Origin: an uncultured Nitrosospira sp.
GTDB lineage: Bacteria; Nitrospirota; Nitrospiria; Nitrospirales; Nitrospiraceae
Direction: 5' to 3'
Length of the DNA: 64,000 bases
Assembly (NCBI GenBank): GCA_900696515.1
Contig: CAADGK010000099.1
Coordinates: 1-64,000, forward strand
This document shows, piece by piece, positions 21,258-31,154 of the stretch. The position numbers and the translations under genes were made by a program. Every line of letters begins with the position of its first letter. The first letter of the stretch is position 1. A model generated the notes under the pieces. That model had not been told where the DNA came from and made no database searches. It saw nothing but the letters and a program-made list of their open reading frames with translations.

Positions 21258-21895
21258 TCGGAGGTTTGATCGAGTCCATCATTGGTGAACTGAGTCGATT
21301 CACCATCGCCTGCATCTCAAGGTTTGGGTACGGGGGGATTCTCTTCACGATGGCGGTTGAGAGTGCCTGTATCCCGCTTCCCAGCGAAATCATTATGCCC
21401 TTCTCCGGGTACCTCGTTATGACCGGAGAGTTTACGATGTGGGGGGTCACTCTGGCTGGTGCGGTCGGCAATGTGTTGGGCTCCATCGTGGCCTACTATG
21501 CGGGAGTGTGGGGAGGCCGGCCGTTTGCCGAACGCTATGGCCCCTATTTTCTGGTCTCGCGCCATGATCTCGATGTCGCCGATCGCTGGTTTGCTAAATA
21601 TGGAGAGGCGGCCGTCTTTTTCGGCCGAATGCTTCCCGTGGTACGCACGTTCATTTCGCTTCCGGCCGGTATCGCGAAGATGAACTTCCCGCGATTCGTC
21701 ATCTTCACCTTTGTCGGGGCCTTGCCCTGGTGCTATCTCTTGGCGTATATCGGGCTTCGGATGGGTGAACAGTGGGAACATCTGCGAGATTACTTTCATC
21801 AATTTGACATTGCTATCGGACTCGTCCTTGCTGCAGCCATAGGCTACTTCCTCTGGTCCCACTGGCCAAGACGACGAACAAATCCTGGGGCATAA
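21254..21895 (+). CDS. DedA-family membrane protein
   Basis: ESACIPLPSEIIMPFSGYLV; FGRMLPVVRTFISLPAGIAKM; ATGA overlap with surE stop. Confidence 0.92.
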   Translation: MIGGLIESIIGELSRFTIACISRFGYGGILFTMAVESACIPLPSEIIMPFSGYLVMTGEFTMWGVTLAGAVGNVLGSIVAYYAGVWGGRPFAERYGPYFLVSRHDLDVADRWFAKYGEAAVFFGRMLPVVRTFISLPAGIAKMNFPRFVIFTFVGALPWCYLLAYIGLRMGEQWEHLRDYFHQFDIAIGLVLAAAIGYFLWSHWPRRRTNPGA

Positions 21896-21900
21896 ACTTC

Positions 21901-23379
21901 ATGCTCACGCTCTTCAATACTCTGACAGGACGGCAAGAAGTCTTCGAGCCGATAGAACCGAACAAGGTCCGCATGTACGTCTGTGGTGTGACGGTCTATG
22001 ACTATTGTCACATCGGCCACGCGCGCAGCGCACTGGTCTTTGACGTGCTCCGTCGTCACCTGGAATCGTGCGGGTATGCCGTGACGTTCGTGAAGAACTT
22101 TACGGATGTGGACGACAAAATCATCAAGCGGGCCAACGAACAAGGTGTGTCTTGTGATGCCGTGACGGCCAAATACATTCAGGCCTACCATGAAGATATG
22201 GGCAGACTGGGAATCCGTGCAGCGACGGAAGAGCCGAAAGCCACGGAACATATCGTCGACATTATCCAGCTCACGGAGCGATTAGTCGCCAAGGGCCTGG
22301 CGTACTGCGTGGATGGCGATGTGTATTTTGAAGTTCCGAAGTATCCGGAATATGGCCGACTGTCAAAACGGCGGCTTGAGGACTTACAAGCCGGTGCGCG
22401 GGTCGACGTGGACGAGCGGAAGCGTCACCCGATGGATTTTGCCTTGTGGAAGAGTAGTAAGCCGGGTGAGCCGGCCTGGGAGAGTCCCTGGGGGCCCGGT
22501 CGACCCGGGTGGCATATTGAATGTTCCGCCATGTCGATCAGGCATCTTGGTGAAACGTTCGACATCCATGGCGGTGGAATGGATCTCATTTTCCCGCACC
22601 ATGAGAATGAGATCGCCCAATCCTGCGGTGCCACGGGAAAAGACTTCGCACGCTATTGGGTCCACAATGGGTTTGTACAGGTCAACCAAGAGAAGATGTC
22701 GAAGTCCCTGGGAAACTTTTTCACCATTCGGGAGATCTTTGAGAAGTCGGAATGGCCGGGCGAAATCATGGGAGAAATACTCAGATACTTTCTCCTTTCA
22801 ACGCACTACCACGGCCCTCTGGATTTTTCAGATCAAGCCTTAAAAGAGGCAAAAAACGCCTTGAATGGGTTCTATGATCTCTTTGGGCGATTAGCTGAGC
22901 CTGGTGGAGATGCGACGCCGGATCAGAGCTTGAGCCAGGGAATTGATCGTTGCAGGACTGCATTCAAGGCTGCAATGGACGATGACCTCAATACGCCTGT
23001 GGCAATTGCCTCGTTACAAGGGCTGCGAAGTGATGCAAATAAGTTGCTTGGAGAGGGGCTTTCCAGCGAAGGGCGACGACAAGTCAGAGAGGCCTTTCGA
23101 TCACTTGGTCATAACCTAGGGCTGTTTCAGCTGGAACGGTGGGATTTTAATGTGCGAGTTGAGCCAGCGTCTGCTCATCTCACTCTTACAACCTTTTCTC
23201 CAACGACGAGGATGGAAGAACGACTCACGGACCTGCAAATAGAAAACAAATTGGCAGAACGAATTGAGGCCAAGAAGCGCAAAGACTTCAAGCGGGCCGA
23301 TGCCATTAGAGAAGAACTGAGGACACTAGGAATCACGATCGAGGACAAGCCCGATGGCACCAGCCGATGGAAGCGCTGA
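21901..23379 (+). CDS. cysS: Cysteine--tRNA ligase
   Basis: MYVCGVTVYDYCHIGHARS (HIGH); KMSKSLGNF (KMSKS). Confidence 0.97.
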   Translation: MLTLFNTLTGRQEVFEPIEPNKVRMYVCGVTVYDYCHIGHARSALVFDVLRRHLESCGYAVTFVKNFTDVDDKIIKRANEQGVSCDAVTAKYIQAYHEDMGRLGIRAATEEPKATEHIVDIIQLTERLVAKGLAYCVDGDVYFEVPKYPEYGRLSKRRLEDLQAGARVDVDERKRHPMDFALWKSSKPGEPAWESPWGPGRPGWHIECSAMSIRHLGETFDIHGGGMDLIFPHHENEIAQSCGATGKDFARYWVHNGFVQVNQEKMSKSLGNFFTIREIFEKSEWPGEIMGEILRYFLLSTHYHGPLDFSDQALKEAKNALNGFYDLFGRLAEPGGDATPDQSLSQGIDRCRTAFKAAMDDDLNTPVAIASLQGLRSDANKLLGEGLSSEGRRQVREAFRSLGHNLGLFQLERWDFNVRVEPASAHLTLTTFSPTTRMEERLTDLQIENKLAERIEAKKRKDFKRADAIREELRTLGITIEDKPDGTSRWKR

Positions 23380-24175
23380 CCCTCAAGAAATCCTCTACGG
23401 TTTGCATGCCGTCAGGGAAGCACTGAAAGCCGGAGGCCGTCCACTCCAACGGATCCTGGTTCTTCGAACCGATAAACAATTCACGGATCTTGTCCAATTG
23501 GCCCGATCGCGTCGGGTTCCCGTTCATATCCAGCCCATCAGTTCCCTCGACCGCCTTGTTCCCAATGGGAAGCATCAAGGTGTGGTTGCCTTTGCTGCAG
23601 CCAAAGCCTATCAGACTCAGGAGGAGATTTTGGATCGCGCGGTCCAACGACAGGAACCACCGTTGCTTGTGATTCTGGATGGAGTCGAAGACCCGCACAA
23701 CCTCGGTGCCGTTCTCCGGACGGCGGAAGGGGCCGGCGCGCATGGCGTCTTTATTCCTGAACGAAGGGCCGTCGGGCTCACCTCTGTGGTTGCCAAAGCC
23801 TCGGCCGGCGCGATTGATCATATGCCAGTGGCGCGTGTGACGAACCTGAGCAGGCTTCTCGACTCCCTGAAAGCCGCCGGAGTGTGGATCTACGGAGTCA
23901 CCCCGTCCGCCAAGAAGGTCTTTACGGACATCGACTATCGGGGGCCGGTCGGATTTGTCCTGGGGGCCGAGGGGACTGGAATTCGATCAGGCGTGGTCCA
24001 GCATTGTGACGAGTGCGTGCGAATCCCGCTCCGAGGCAAAGTCCAATCCCTCAATGTGTCGGCTTCTGCGGCGATTATTTTGTACGAGGTGGTGCGACAA
24101 CGGGAGCGAAGCAACCACGCGGCAGGTCGATCAGCGGATTCGGAGCGCCCCCCCCTGGATAGCCGTCTTCAGTAG
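23354..24175 (+). CDS. rlmB: 23S rRNA (guanosine-2'-O-)-methyltransferase RlmB (TrmH/SpoU family)
   Basis: LYGLHAVREAL; LDGVEDPHNLGAVLRTAEGAGAHGVFIP; VLGAEGTGIR; SLNVSASAAIILYEVVRQR. Confidence 0.94.
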   Translation: MAPADGSADPQEILYGLHAVREALKAGGRPLQRILVLRTDKQFTDLVQLARSRRVPVHIQPISSLDRLVPNGKHQGVVAFAAAKAYQTQEEILDRAVQRQEPPLLVILDGVEDPHNLGAVLRTAEGAGAHGVFIPERRAVGLTSVVAKASAGAIDHMPVARVTNLSRLLDSLKAAGVWIYGVTPSAKKVFTDIDYRGPVGFVLGAEGTGIRSGVVQHCDECVRIPLRGKVQSLNVSASAAIILYEVVRQRERSNHAAGRSADSERPPLDSRLQ

Positions 24176-24409
24176 CTGAGCTGTATTCGACACGCGCAGC
24201 TTTTTCATCATGTTGGCACGATGGGCTTCTACCGTCTTGACACTGATCTTCAGTCGCTGACCGATTTCTTTATTCTTAAAACCGGCCCAAATCAACTCGA
24301 GAATTTCCTGCTCCCGCGAGGTCAGGGATTCCGGCCGGCGGGGGCGTGGGGGAGGCTGAAGGTCAGCAAGAGATTTTCGCGGGCGAGTCTTTGCACTTGT
24401 CTTGGCCAT
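24131..24409 (-). CDS. Stand-alone LuxR-type HTH protein
   Basis: LTSREQEILELIWAGFKNKEIGQRLKISVKTVEAHRANMMKKLRVSNTAQLL; no receiver domain in the 92-aa ORF. Confidence 0.85.
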   Translation of the reverse strand: MAKTSAKTRPRKSLADLQPPPRPRRPESLTSREQEILELIWAGFKNKEIGQRLKISVKTVEAHRANMMKKLRVSNTAQLLKTAIQGGALRIR

Positions 24410-24565
24410 GATGTTGAGTTCTCCTTTGATCGTACGCTGTTTCGGGTATACTCGAAGTCAATCGTTTCCGGACGGCGGCAATTATGGGGCGTCGGCCGGT
24501 AAAAGTAAAGATCGGCGATTCGGCCCTGGTGGGGTTGCTAGGTAGGGAAAGCACTCTGAGCAATT

Positions 24566-25351
24566 ATGCATGACAGCCACGACTTCCTGCCCTTGCTATT
24601 CAGTGGCTTCTTCGGGGCCGTGGTTGGAAGTTTTCTTAATGTCTGCATTTATCGGTTGCCGAGGCGTGAATCAGTGGCCTGGCCTGGGTCGCATTGCCCG
24701 GCCTGCTCTCATCCCATTTCCTGGTACGACAATATTCCGATTCTGAGTTATGCGGCCTTAGCCGGACGCTGCCGACATTGCGGGGTGCGCATTCCGCTAC
24801 GATATCCGGTAGTGGAGATACTGAACGGTCTCGGGTATGTGGGTGTCTTGTGGTTTTTTGGGCTTACGTGGAGCACGGTGGCCTATTGGGGACTCTATTC
24901 CTCGCTCCTGGTAGTTGCGGGAACCGATCTCTCCCATAAAATCATCCCGAATGTAATTACCTTCCCGGGAATTGTGCTCGGCCTGATCAGTGCCGGGACG
25001 ATTCTGCCGCTTGGGCTCGTCAATGGGATTATCGGGCTGTTCGTTGGCGGAGGAATTCTCTGGTTGCTGGCTTGGGCGAGTCCGTATCTCTTCGGCAAGG
25101 AGGGAATGGGCGGGGGCGACATCAAGTTGCTCGCCATGATCGGAGCATTCTTGGGATGGAAACCGGCGGTCATGACGATTATGTTAGGGTCATTTCTGGG
25201 ATCGGTCGTCGGGGTTGCCCTCATTCTTTCCAAAGTGATTCGGCGAGAAGACTACATCCCCTTTGGGCCATTTCTTGTTTGTGGCGCACTGGTGTCTCTC
25301 TTCTTTGGGCAGACCATTCTTGATTGGTACGAGGGTCTATTGTCAGGATAG
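24566..25351 (+). CDS. pilD: Type IV prepilin peptidase / methylase (A24)
   Basis: SFLNVCIYRLPRRESVAWPGSHCPACSHPISWYDNIPILSYAALAGRCRHCG tetracysteine; GGGDIKLLAMIGAFLG. Confidence 0.94.
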   Translation: MHDSHDFLPLLFSGFFGAVVGSFLNVCIYRLPRRESVAWPGSHCPACSHPISWYDNIPILSYAALAGRCRHCGVRIPLRYPVVEILNGLGYVGVLWFFGLTWSTVAYWGLYSSLLVVAGTDLSHKIIPNVITFPGIVLGLISAGTILPLGLVNGIIGLFVGGGILWLLAWASPYLFGKEGMGGGDIKLLAMIGAFLGWKPAVMTIMLGSFLGSVVGVALILSKVIRREDYIPFGPFLVCGALVSLFFGQTILDWYEGLLSG

Positions 25352-25637
25352 TGGCTCTGGTGGCCGACTCTAGACGGATCAACTGTATCTTTTCTGTTAA
25401 GGGCTGTATCGATTCCGTTTGGTCGTTCTCTTCGTACGGCAACCCCCCATCAGGCAGGATTCTGCCTAGTCTGATCTCTTTCATGCGCGTCTTTCTTCCG
25501 GTACTTCATAGGTTTACGCCAATCCACTTCAAGTAGTTTCCGTCAAGATCCAAGTCCATATCGGATGGTTTCAAAGCGGCACGAGTCTTGAGATACCGCT
25601 CCGCCAGTGGATTGTGAACGGAACAAGGGAAGAAGAG

Positions 25638-26069
25638 ATGACTCAAGAGGGAAAGACAGTGACGGAACTCCTGGTCGTAGTCGGGATCATCGCCATCGTG
25701 GCGGGTATGGCGCTACCCAACTTCATGAACCTCAACTCCCGCACGCAGGTTCGCTGTGCTGCGGAAGAAATCGCCTCGGAACTCCGCCTTGCCAAGCAGC
25801 TGGCCCTGACCAACCACGATCGTGTGCGGGTTCTCGTCGACCTGGAGCAACGCGAACTTATCACCCAGTTTGTGCAGAGTGGGCTCACACATCATGTCTA
25901 TCGGTACAGCGATCGGCAACTTGTGATCGAAGAGCCGAGTGCAGGGACGGAGATCCTGTTCCATCCGAGCGGTCGATCTGCCACGGCGACGACGCTTCAT
26001 CTCCATGGCCGAGAGGGTCAGAGCCAGAAATTGACCGTGAGTATTACCGGTCGGGTATCCATTCTATGA
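25638..26069 (+). CDS. GspH/FimT-like minor pseudopilin (set 1)
   Basis: MTQEGKTVTELLVVVGIIAIVAGMALPNF; class III prepilin signal with atypical +1 Lys. Confidence 0.82.
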   Translation: MTQEGKTVTELLVVVGIIAIVAGMALPNFMNLNSRTQVRCAAEEIASELRLAKQLALTNHDRVRVLVDLEQRELITQFVQSGLTHHVYRYSDRQLVIEEPSAGTEILFHPSGRSATATTLHLHGREGQSQKLTVSITGRVSIL

Positions 26070-26551
26070 GACAGACGCTGAAGAGTGACGGCATCAGCAT
26101 GGTGGAGGTGATGGTGGCGATGATGATTTCCGGTATTGCTCTGATGGGGACACTGGGCGCAGTGGAGATCTCCTCCCGACACGCTCAACAAAGCGTGATG
26201 AACAGTCAGGCGTTGGAGTTTACGCAGGGGAGGCTGGAAGTGAAGCGGTCCGTTCGATGGCAGTTGCTGTTGGAAGACGATCTTGATCGAGACGGCATTC
26301 CCGAAACCCACATGACCGACGACGGCACCGGATTCGACGTAGCGCCGGGCGATGGCATCTATACTGCCATGTATGAGCGAGATGGCATTACCGTGGTCTG
26401 GACGATCGAGACGGATCGCCCCGGCCCGCTGAGTGCAACCAGTATGGTCAAGATTCAGGCGACGGCATCTTATCTGGGGCGGAATAGGGAGCAGCGGGAG
26501 GTGCGAGTGGCGACGATGCGGGCGAACCCCAGTTATGTGGGGCAACGATGA
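26066..26551 (+). CDS. PilV/GspI-like minor pilin (set 1)
   Basis: SDGISMVEVMVAMMISGIALMGTLGA; ATGA overlap with previous gene; ORF-track start 25607 is over-extended. Confidence 0.8.
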   Translation: MRQTLKSDGISMVEVMVAMMISGIALMGTLGAVEISSRHAQQSVMNSQALEFTQGRLEVKRSVRWQLLLEDDLDRDGIPETHMTDDGTGFDVAPGDGIYTAMYERDGITVVWTIETDRPGPLSATSMVKIQATASYLGRNREQREVRVATMRANPSYVGQR

Positions 26552-27306
26552 ATCCGAGTACTTCCCTCTCAAGGACGATACAGCCGCGTCCTGCCCATGT
26601 CGTCGTACATGGCCAGTCCGGCTTCACACTCATTGAGCTGATGCTCGGCCTGACCATCGGTGTAGCGGTACTGGCCGCCGCCTTGAAGATCTTTACTGTG
26701 GCCAATGCCTATGCGAACAGCCAGTTTACAGCAATCAGACAACAGCAAGACGTGCGACTGGGGCTCGAAGTGTTCGAGCAGGAAGTTCGACTCGCAACTC
26801 CCGACTCGATCCAAATTGCGGACCCAGATCGGATTCTCTATCACGCAAATCTCAGCGCATTGCGGACCACTACGACCGGCGCTCTTCTCCCGGGACAAGC
26901 CGTGATCGCCGTACAGGACGGCAGTGGATGGGGTGCGGGGAAGACCATCATGATTTGCAGTTCAACGCAATGTGAGTCACACCGGCTCGCCAGGACAGGG
27001 CAACGGTATCAGCTGACATTGGTCGAGCCCATCGAGTCCACTTTTCCTGCGGGAACCACGGTGGAGGTTCGTAATCGGGTTGTGTATTACGCCAAACATG
27101 ATGAGACCGGAACCGCGCAACTTATGCGAATGGTCGACGGCGGGGCGAGTGTGATGATCGGGCATCTTCGGGACATCCGACTGTCGTATTGGAATGAGAT
27201 GGGGAAACAAGCGGACGCAATATCTCATGTAAAGCGGGTCGTTCTAGAAATTCATTCCGACCATTCCCGGGCCAGGAGGTTGCGGGACGTGTCGATTCAA
27301 TCATAA
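26548..27306 (+). CDS. PilW/GspJ-like minor pilin (set 1)
   Basis: QSGFTLIELMLGLTIGVAVLAAALKIF; ATGA overlap with previous gene. Confidence 0.82.
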   Translation: MNPSTSLSRTIQPRPAHVVVHGQSGFTLIELMLGLTIGVAVLAAALKIFTVANAYANSQFTAIRQQQDVRLGLEVFEQEVRLATPDSIQIADPDRILYHANLSALRTTTTGALLPGQAVIAVQDGSGWGAGKTIMICSSTQCESHRLARTGQRYQLTLVEPIESTFPAGTTVEVRNRVVYYAKHDETGTAQLMRMVDGGASVMIGHLRDIRLSYWNEMGKQADAISHVKRVVLEIHSDHSRARRLRDVSIQS

Positions 27307-27321
27307 GTAAGGAATCACATC

Positions 27322-28791
27322 ATGCATCACCGGACTCTCACAGAAAACCAACAGGGGATCGCGCTGCTTGGGGCGATGGTTATCGTCTTGCTCGTGTCGA
27401 TCCTTGCATCAACGCTCCTCGGTCTATCCGGGCAAGAGGTCGTCAGTGCTCGTGCCGGAAATCAGTTGGTCGTCGCGCAACAGCTTGCCGATGCCGCAGG
27501 TGAGCTGGCGGTCGCCTGGTTTCATGATCCACAGTCCACCGGTGGTGAACCGCGACTCGGACTCGTTCGAGAGAAGCGACAACGCGATGCCCAAGGAGGC
27601 CCGTCTTTCTTCGACCCCAATGGCCGATCCCAGTTTGTAGGGACGAGCGAACAGCCGGATGTGACCTTTCTGGCGGCAAATCCAGTTGATGAACGGCTTC
27701 TGAATGATCCTGAAGTCGGCGCCTTCCGAGCCATGCGCCACTTGGGGCATATCGAAGAGGTCAAGGTTTATGCACCATCCAATCCGGGTCTGCTCTGTAC
27801 CGTTGATGCCACGATCACCACAGGGACCACTCCCTCAGTCAAGCAGTCCGTCTTATTCCAGATGGGGGCCTTGAATCTTCGGCCGTTGAAGGCTGCCGTC
27901 CAAGTAGCACGACATCTGGGGGAATTTCGGCAGGGGAGTGAATCACCGGTCAAGGTCCATTGGGGAGATCTGCGAGTGGGCGAGACCCTTGTCCTCAGTC
28001 ATGAGAACGATATTCCGACCAAAAGCGCCATGGCAATGATAACGGGGCAGAGCTATGACGAGACGGCTCAACGCGAAGATCGCTGGGTGGAAGCGTGGGT
28101 CGGCGGACAGGTCCTGGTTACGCAACCAGATCCGGCGCAGGGACAGGGGCTTCCAGCGAATATTCACGAAGAGCAATCGCCGATTCCCGGCGTACGGCTG
28201 GATCAATGGGGTTATGAAGATCTGAAACGCATGGCGAAGCGCTTCGGACGCTACTTCGCGATTGACCGAGAAGGGCTGTTATATCCCCAAGGGCTCATAG
28301 AGCCGGGCCGAGGGCTATCTCCGGATGAGGTGTTGAAATCTCAGGTCTCGGGCGATCAACAAGGGTTGATCTTTATCGACACGCTCGATCAACTCCCGCC
28401 ACGTGCGGACAATCTCGGCGTCCTCCGAGTGCGGTCCCCCTATCTGGAAGCAACGGTCGTCATGCAGGGGCATGTCCAGATCAGTCCCAGTGGACCTGGA
28501 ACGACCATCAAGGCGCTCAGCCCGTCCTCGATCGATCTCAATGGCACCGTGGTTCGGACGGCAGTTCAGCTCCCGGGAATCCAGGTGAACGGTGTACTCT
28601 ACGCCACCGGAAATATCATGGTGACAGGAAAGTCAAAGGTGTACGGGGCAGTGGTGAGTGGCGGAACGATTGCAGGAATGGATTCACGAAGTACCATCGA
28701 AGTCTGGTACGACCATGATATCGGACAAGGATGGTTCCGCGGTCTGCCGGTCGTCTATCGTGCTCCAGGAACATGGGTCGCCAAATATTGA
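27322..28791 (+). CDS. PilX/GspK-like large minor pilin (set 1)
   Basis: QQGIALLGAMVIVLLVSILASTLLGLSG, no Glu at +5; 489 aa. Confidence 0.7.
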   Translation: MHHRTLTENQQGIALLGAMVIVLLVSILASTLLGLSGQEVVSARAGNQLVVAQQLADAAGELAVAWFHDPQSTGGEPRLGLVREKRQRDAQGGPSFFDPNGRSQFVGTSEQPDVTFLAANPVDERLLNDPEVGAFRAMRHLGHIEEVKVYAPSNPGLLCTVDATITTGTTPSVKQSVLFQMGALNLRPLKAAVQVARHLGEFRQGSESPVKVHWGDLRVGETLVLSHENDIPTKSAMAMITGQSYDETAQREDRWVEAWVGGQVLVTQPDPAQGQGLPANIHEEQSPIPGVRLDQWGYEDLKRMAKRFGRYFAIDREGLLYPQGLIEPGRGLSPDEVLKSQVSGDQQGLIFIDTLDQLPPRADNLGVLRVRSPYLEATVVMQGHVQISPSGPGTTIKALSPSSIDLNGTVVRTAVQLPGIQVNGVLYATGNIMVTGKSKVYGAVVSGGTIAGMDSRSTIEVWYDHDIGQGWFRGLPVVYRAPGTWVAKY

Positions 28792-28867
28792 GCGGGAAAG
28801 CGCGGCGTTTCCAATACGACGCCTTCCAAACCACATTCTAGATGTCGAGGCACAAGGAAGAACTGAC

Positions 28868-30694
28868 ATGATCGCACAAGCCGCCGGACCGCAGAACAAA
28901 CGGGAAGTCCTTTCCGTTGCAACTGTGAAAAGACTACAGGTGAACAAGAGGCCCAGAAAAAAGCCCATGGAACGCAGTCTCCTGGATTATATCCTGTATC
29001 GAGGACTCGTGAGTACCGACGCATTGGATGCGGCAATGGAAGAATCCCTCGCCCGGGAAGTCGATCTCGAGACGGTTCTCATCGACACATATCGTGTCCC
29101 GAAACCGGCTCTCGGCTCTGCGCTGAGCGAGTTTTACCAATATCCCTACCTTCCATATGACGAACGGACGATCATTGATCCGGAGCTCTTCAGAAACCTC
29201 AGCTTTGACTATCTGAGGAAAAACTCGTGGGTGCCGTTGAAGCGTCAAGGCTCGATGCTCGACATTGTCACGAATGATCCTCGCGATGTGGAAAAAGACC
29301 TGGATATGCGGCGGGCGTTCCCAGGAGCCACGATCCGCTTTTCGGTCGGCCTCCGAAGGGACATCGAACAATATCTCCTGGTCGCAGCGGGCCAAGCGAG
29401 CGGTGGCTCAATCACGAAGATCCTTGGAGAACTGGTTGATGAAGTCGGAAGCGAGCGGAACGCTGAAACAGAGCGACGGGAGATCGATGAAAACGATTCC
29501 GCCATCGTCCGGTTGGCCAACCAGATTATTGCCGAGGCCTATCGATTGGAGGCCTCAGACGTCCACATCGAGCCTTACTCCGATCGCAAAGAAACCGCGG
29601 TACGGTTCAGAGTGGACGGCACCTGCTTTACCTATATGCGGATTCCGGCCACATACCGACGCGCAATTGTGTCGCGGTTGAAAATAATGGCCAATTTGGA
29701 CATCGCCGAGCGGCGGAAGCCTCAAGACGGGAAGATCCGCCACAAGTTGGCGAAGGACCGTGAAATTGAACTACGGGTGGCGACGCTCCCTACGGCAGGC
29801 AACAATGAGGATGTTGTGTTACGGCTCTTGACCGCCAAGGAGACCATGTCCTTGGAAGCCATGGATTTTCCCTCCGGCGTGTTACGGACCGTGAAAGAGC
29901 TTTCCGAGCAGCCCCATGGCATATTCCTGTGTGTGGGACCGACCGGGTCTGGGAAGACCACGATGCTCCATGCCGTGATGAAGCACATCAATACCGATGA
30001 GCGAAAAATTTGGACGGCGGAGGATCCCATTGAGGTGACACAGGAGGGGTTGAGGCAGGTCCAAGTGCATCCCAAGATCGGGTTTACCTTTGCCTCGGCA
30101 ATGCGGGCATTTCTCCGAGCTGATCCGGATGTCATCATGATCGGAGAGATGCGCGACAAAGAGACGGCGGACACTGCCATAGAGGCGTCGCTCACCGGCC
30201 ACCTCGTGATGAGCACGCTCCACACCAATAGTGCGGTCGAAACCGTCACGCGATTGCTCGACATGGGGTGTGACGCATTCAACTTTGCCGATGCTATGCT
30301 GGGCATTCTCGCCATGCGTCTCTGTAAACGCATCTGTTCCCATTGTAAGGAAGAGTACCACCCGAGCAAGCAGGAATATGATGAGCTTGTGCAAGGATAT
30401 GGAACAAGACAGTGGGAAACGCTGGGAGTCGCCTACTCAGAGGACATGAGGCTGTATCGCGGGAAAGGATGCGAGGTCTGTAACCAGACGGGATTCAAGG
30501 GGCGGGTTGGACTGCATGAACTCCTGGTCGGTACAGAAGAGATCAAGTGCCGGATTCAGAGCAGGGCGCGTACGACTGAAATCTTGAGTGTCGCCATGCG
30601 GGATGGGATGGTCACCCTGTTGCAAGATGGCATTCAGAAAGTGTTGAAGGGCCTGACAACGTATCGCCAAGTCCGGGCCGTCGCGGTCAAGTAG
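28868..30694 (+). CDS. pilB: Type IV pilus/T2SS assembly ATPase (PilB/GspE) with N-terminal MshEN-like domain
   Basis: GPTGSGKTTMLHAVMKH; TAEDPIEVTQEGLRQVQVHPKIGFTFASAMRAFLRADPDVIMIGEMRD; CKRICSHC...CEVC. Confidence 0.93.
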   Translation: MIAQAAGPQNKREVLSVATVKRLQVNKRPRKKPMERSLLDYILYRGLVSTDALDAAMEESLAREVDLETVLIDTYRVPKPALGSALSEFYQYPYLPYDERTIIDPELFRNLSFDYLRKNSWVPLKRQGSMLDIVTNDPRDVEKDLDMRRAFPGATIRFSVGLRRDIEQYLLVAAGQASGGSITKILGELVDEVGSERNAETERREIDENDSAIVRLANQIIAEAYRLEASDVHIEPYSDRKETAVRFRVDGTCFTYMRIPATYRRAIVSRLKIMANLDIAERRKPQDGKIRHKLAKDREIELRVATLPTAGNNEDVVLRLLTAKETMSLEAMDFPSGVLRTVKELSEQPHGIFLCVGPTGSGKTTMLHAVMKHINTDERKIWTAEDPIEVTQEGLRQVQVHPKIGFTFASAMRAFLRADPDVIMIGEMRDKETADTAIEASLTGHLVMSTLHTNSAVETVTRLLDMGCDAFNFADAMLGILAMRLCKRICSHCKEEYHPSKQEYDELVQGYGTRQWETLGVAYSEDMRLYRGKGCEVCNQTGFKGRVGLHELLVGTEEIKCRIQSRARTTEILSVAMRDGMVTLLQDGIQKVLKGLTTYRQVRAVAVK

Positions 30695-31154
30695 CAAAAC
30701 CTTTCAATGTGCAGTGAGGGAGTCTGCTCAAGCAGGCCGACAAACGGAATTCGACCGGATCAGTACTTCTGGTGAGATCCGGGCACACTCGAGTTCCCAT
30801 CGCTTTTCAGAGACACGCCGAATTCAATCAATCTCGATAGCTTTCTCCTCGAATCATCGGTTGGATAGCTTGTCGATGCTAGGAGTGGGGCATTCCCTCA
30901 CGCGCATTGCCGGTATGCTGGCCTTGACCGTTCCGCCGGAAGACGGCCCCTGATCGGCCTGTACAAAACCGTACAACATCCCGGCCGAAAATTGTCGCTC
31001 CTGAGCACGGAAAGGGACCGACTTACTATAGGCTATGAAGAAAGAGAGGACCATAAAATCAACAGGTTAGTTGACAAGGCAGGGCTGCCTGGAGCGGCAT
31101 GTCCCTTGCTTTGGCTTCGCACGCAAGAAGGTGTCTCCTAAGGATAATTTTAAG

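Noticed and set aside
25607-26065. Upstream half of ORF 25607-26551
   Set aside because: It is an out-of-frame shadow of the GspH-like gene. The real PilV-like start is ATG 26066, overlapping the previous stop.
30695-31154. c-di-GMP (GEMM) riboswitch in the pilin leader
   Set aside because: I looked for the conserved GEMM core segments and could not find them; no support by eye.
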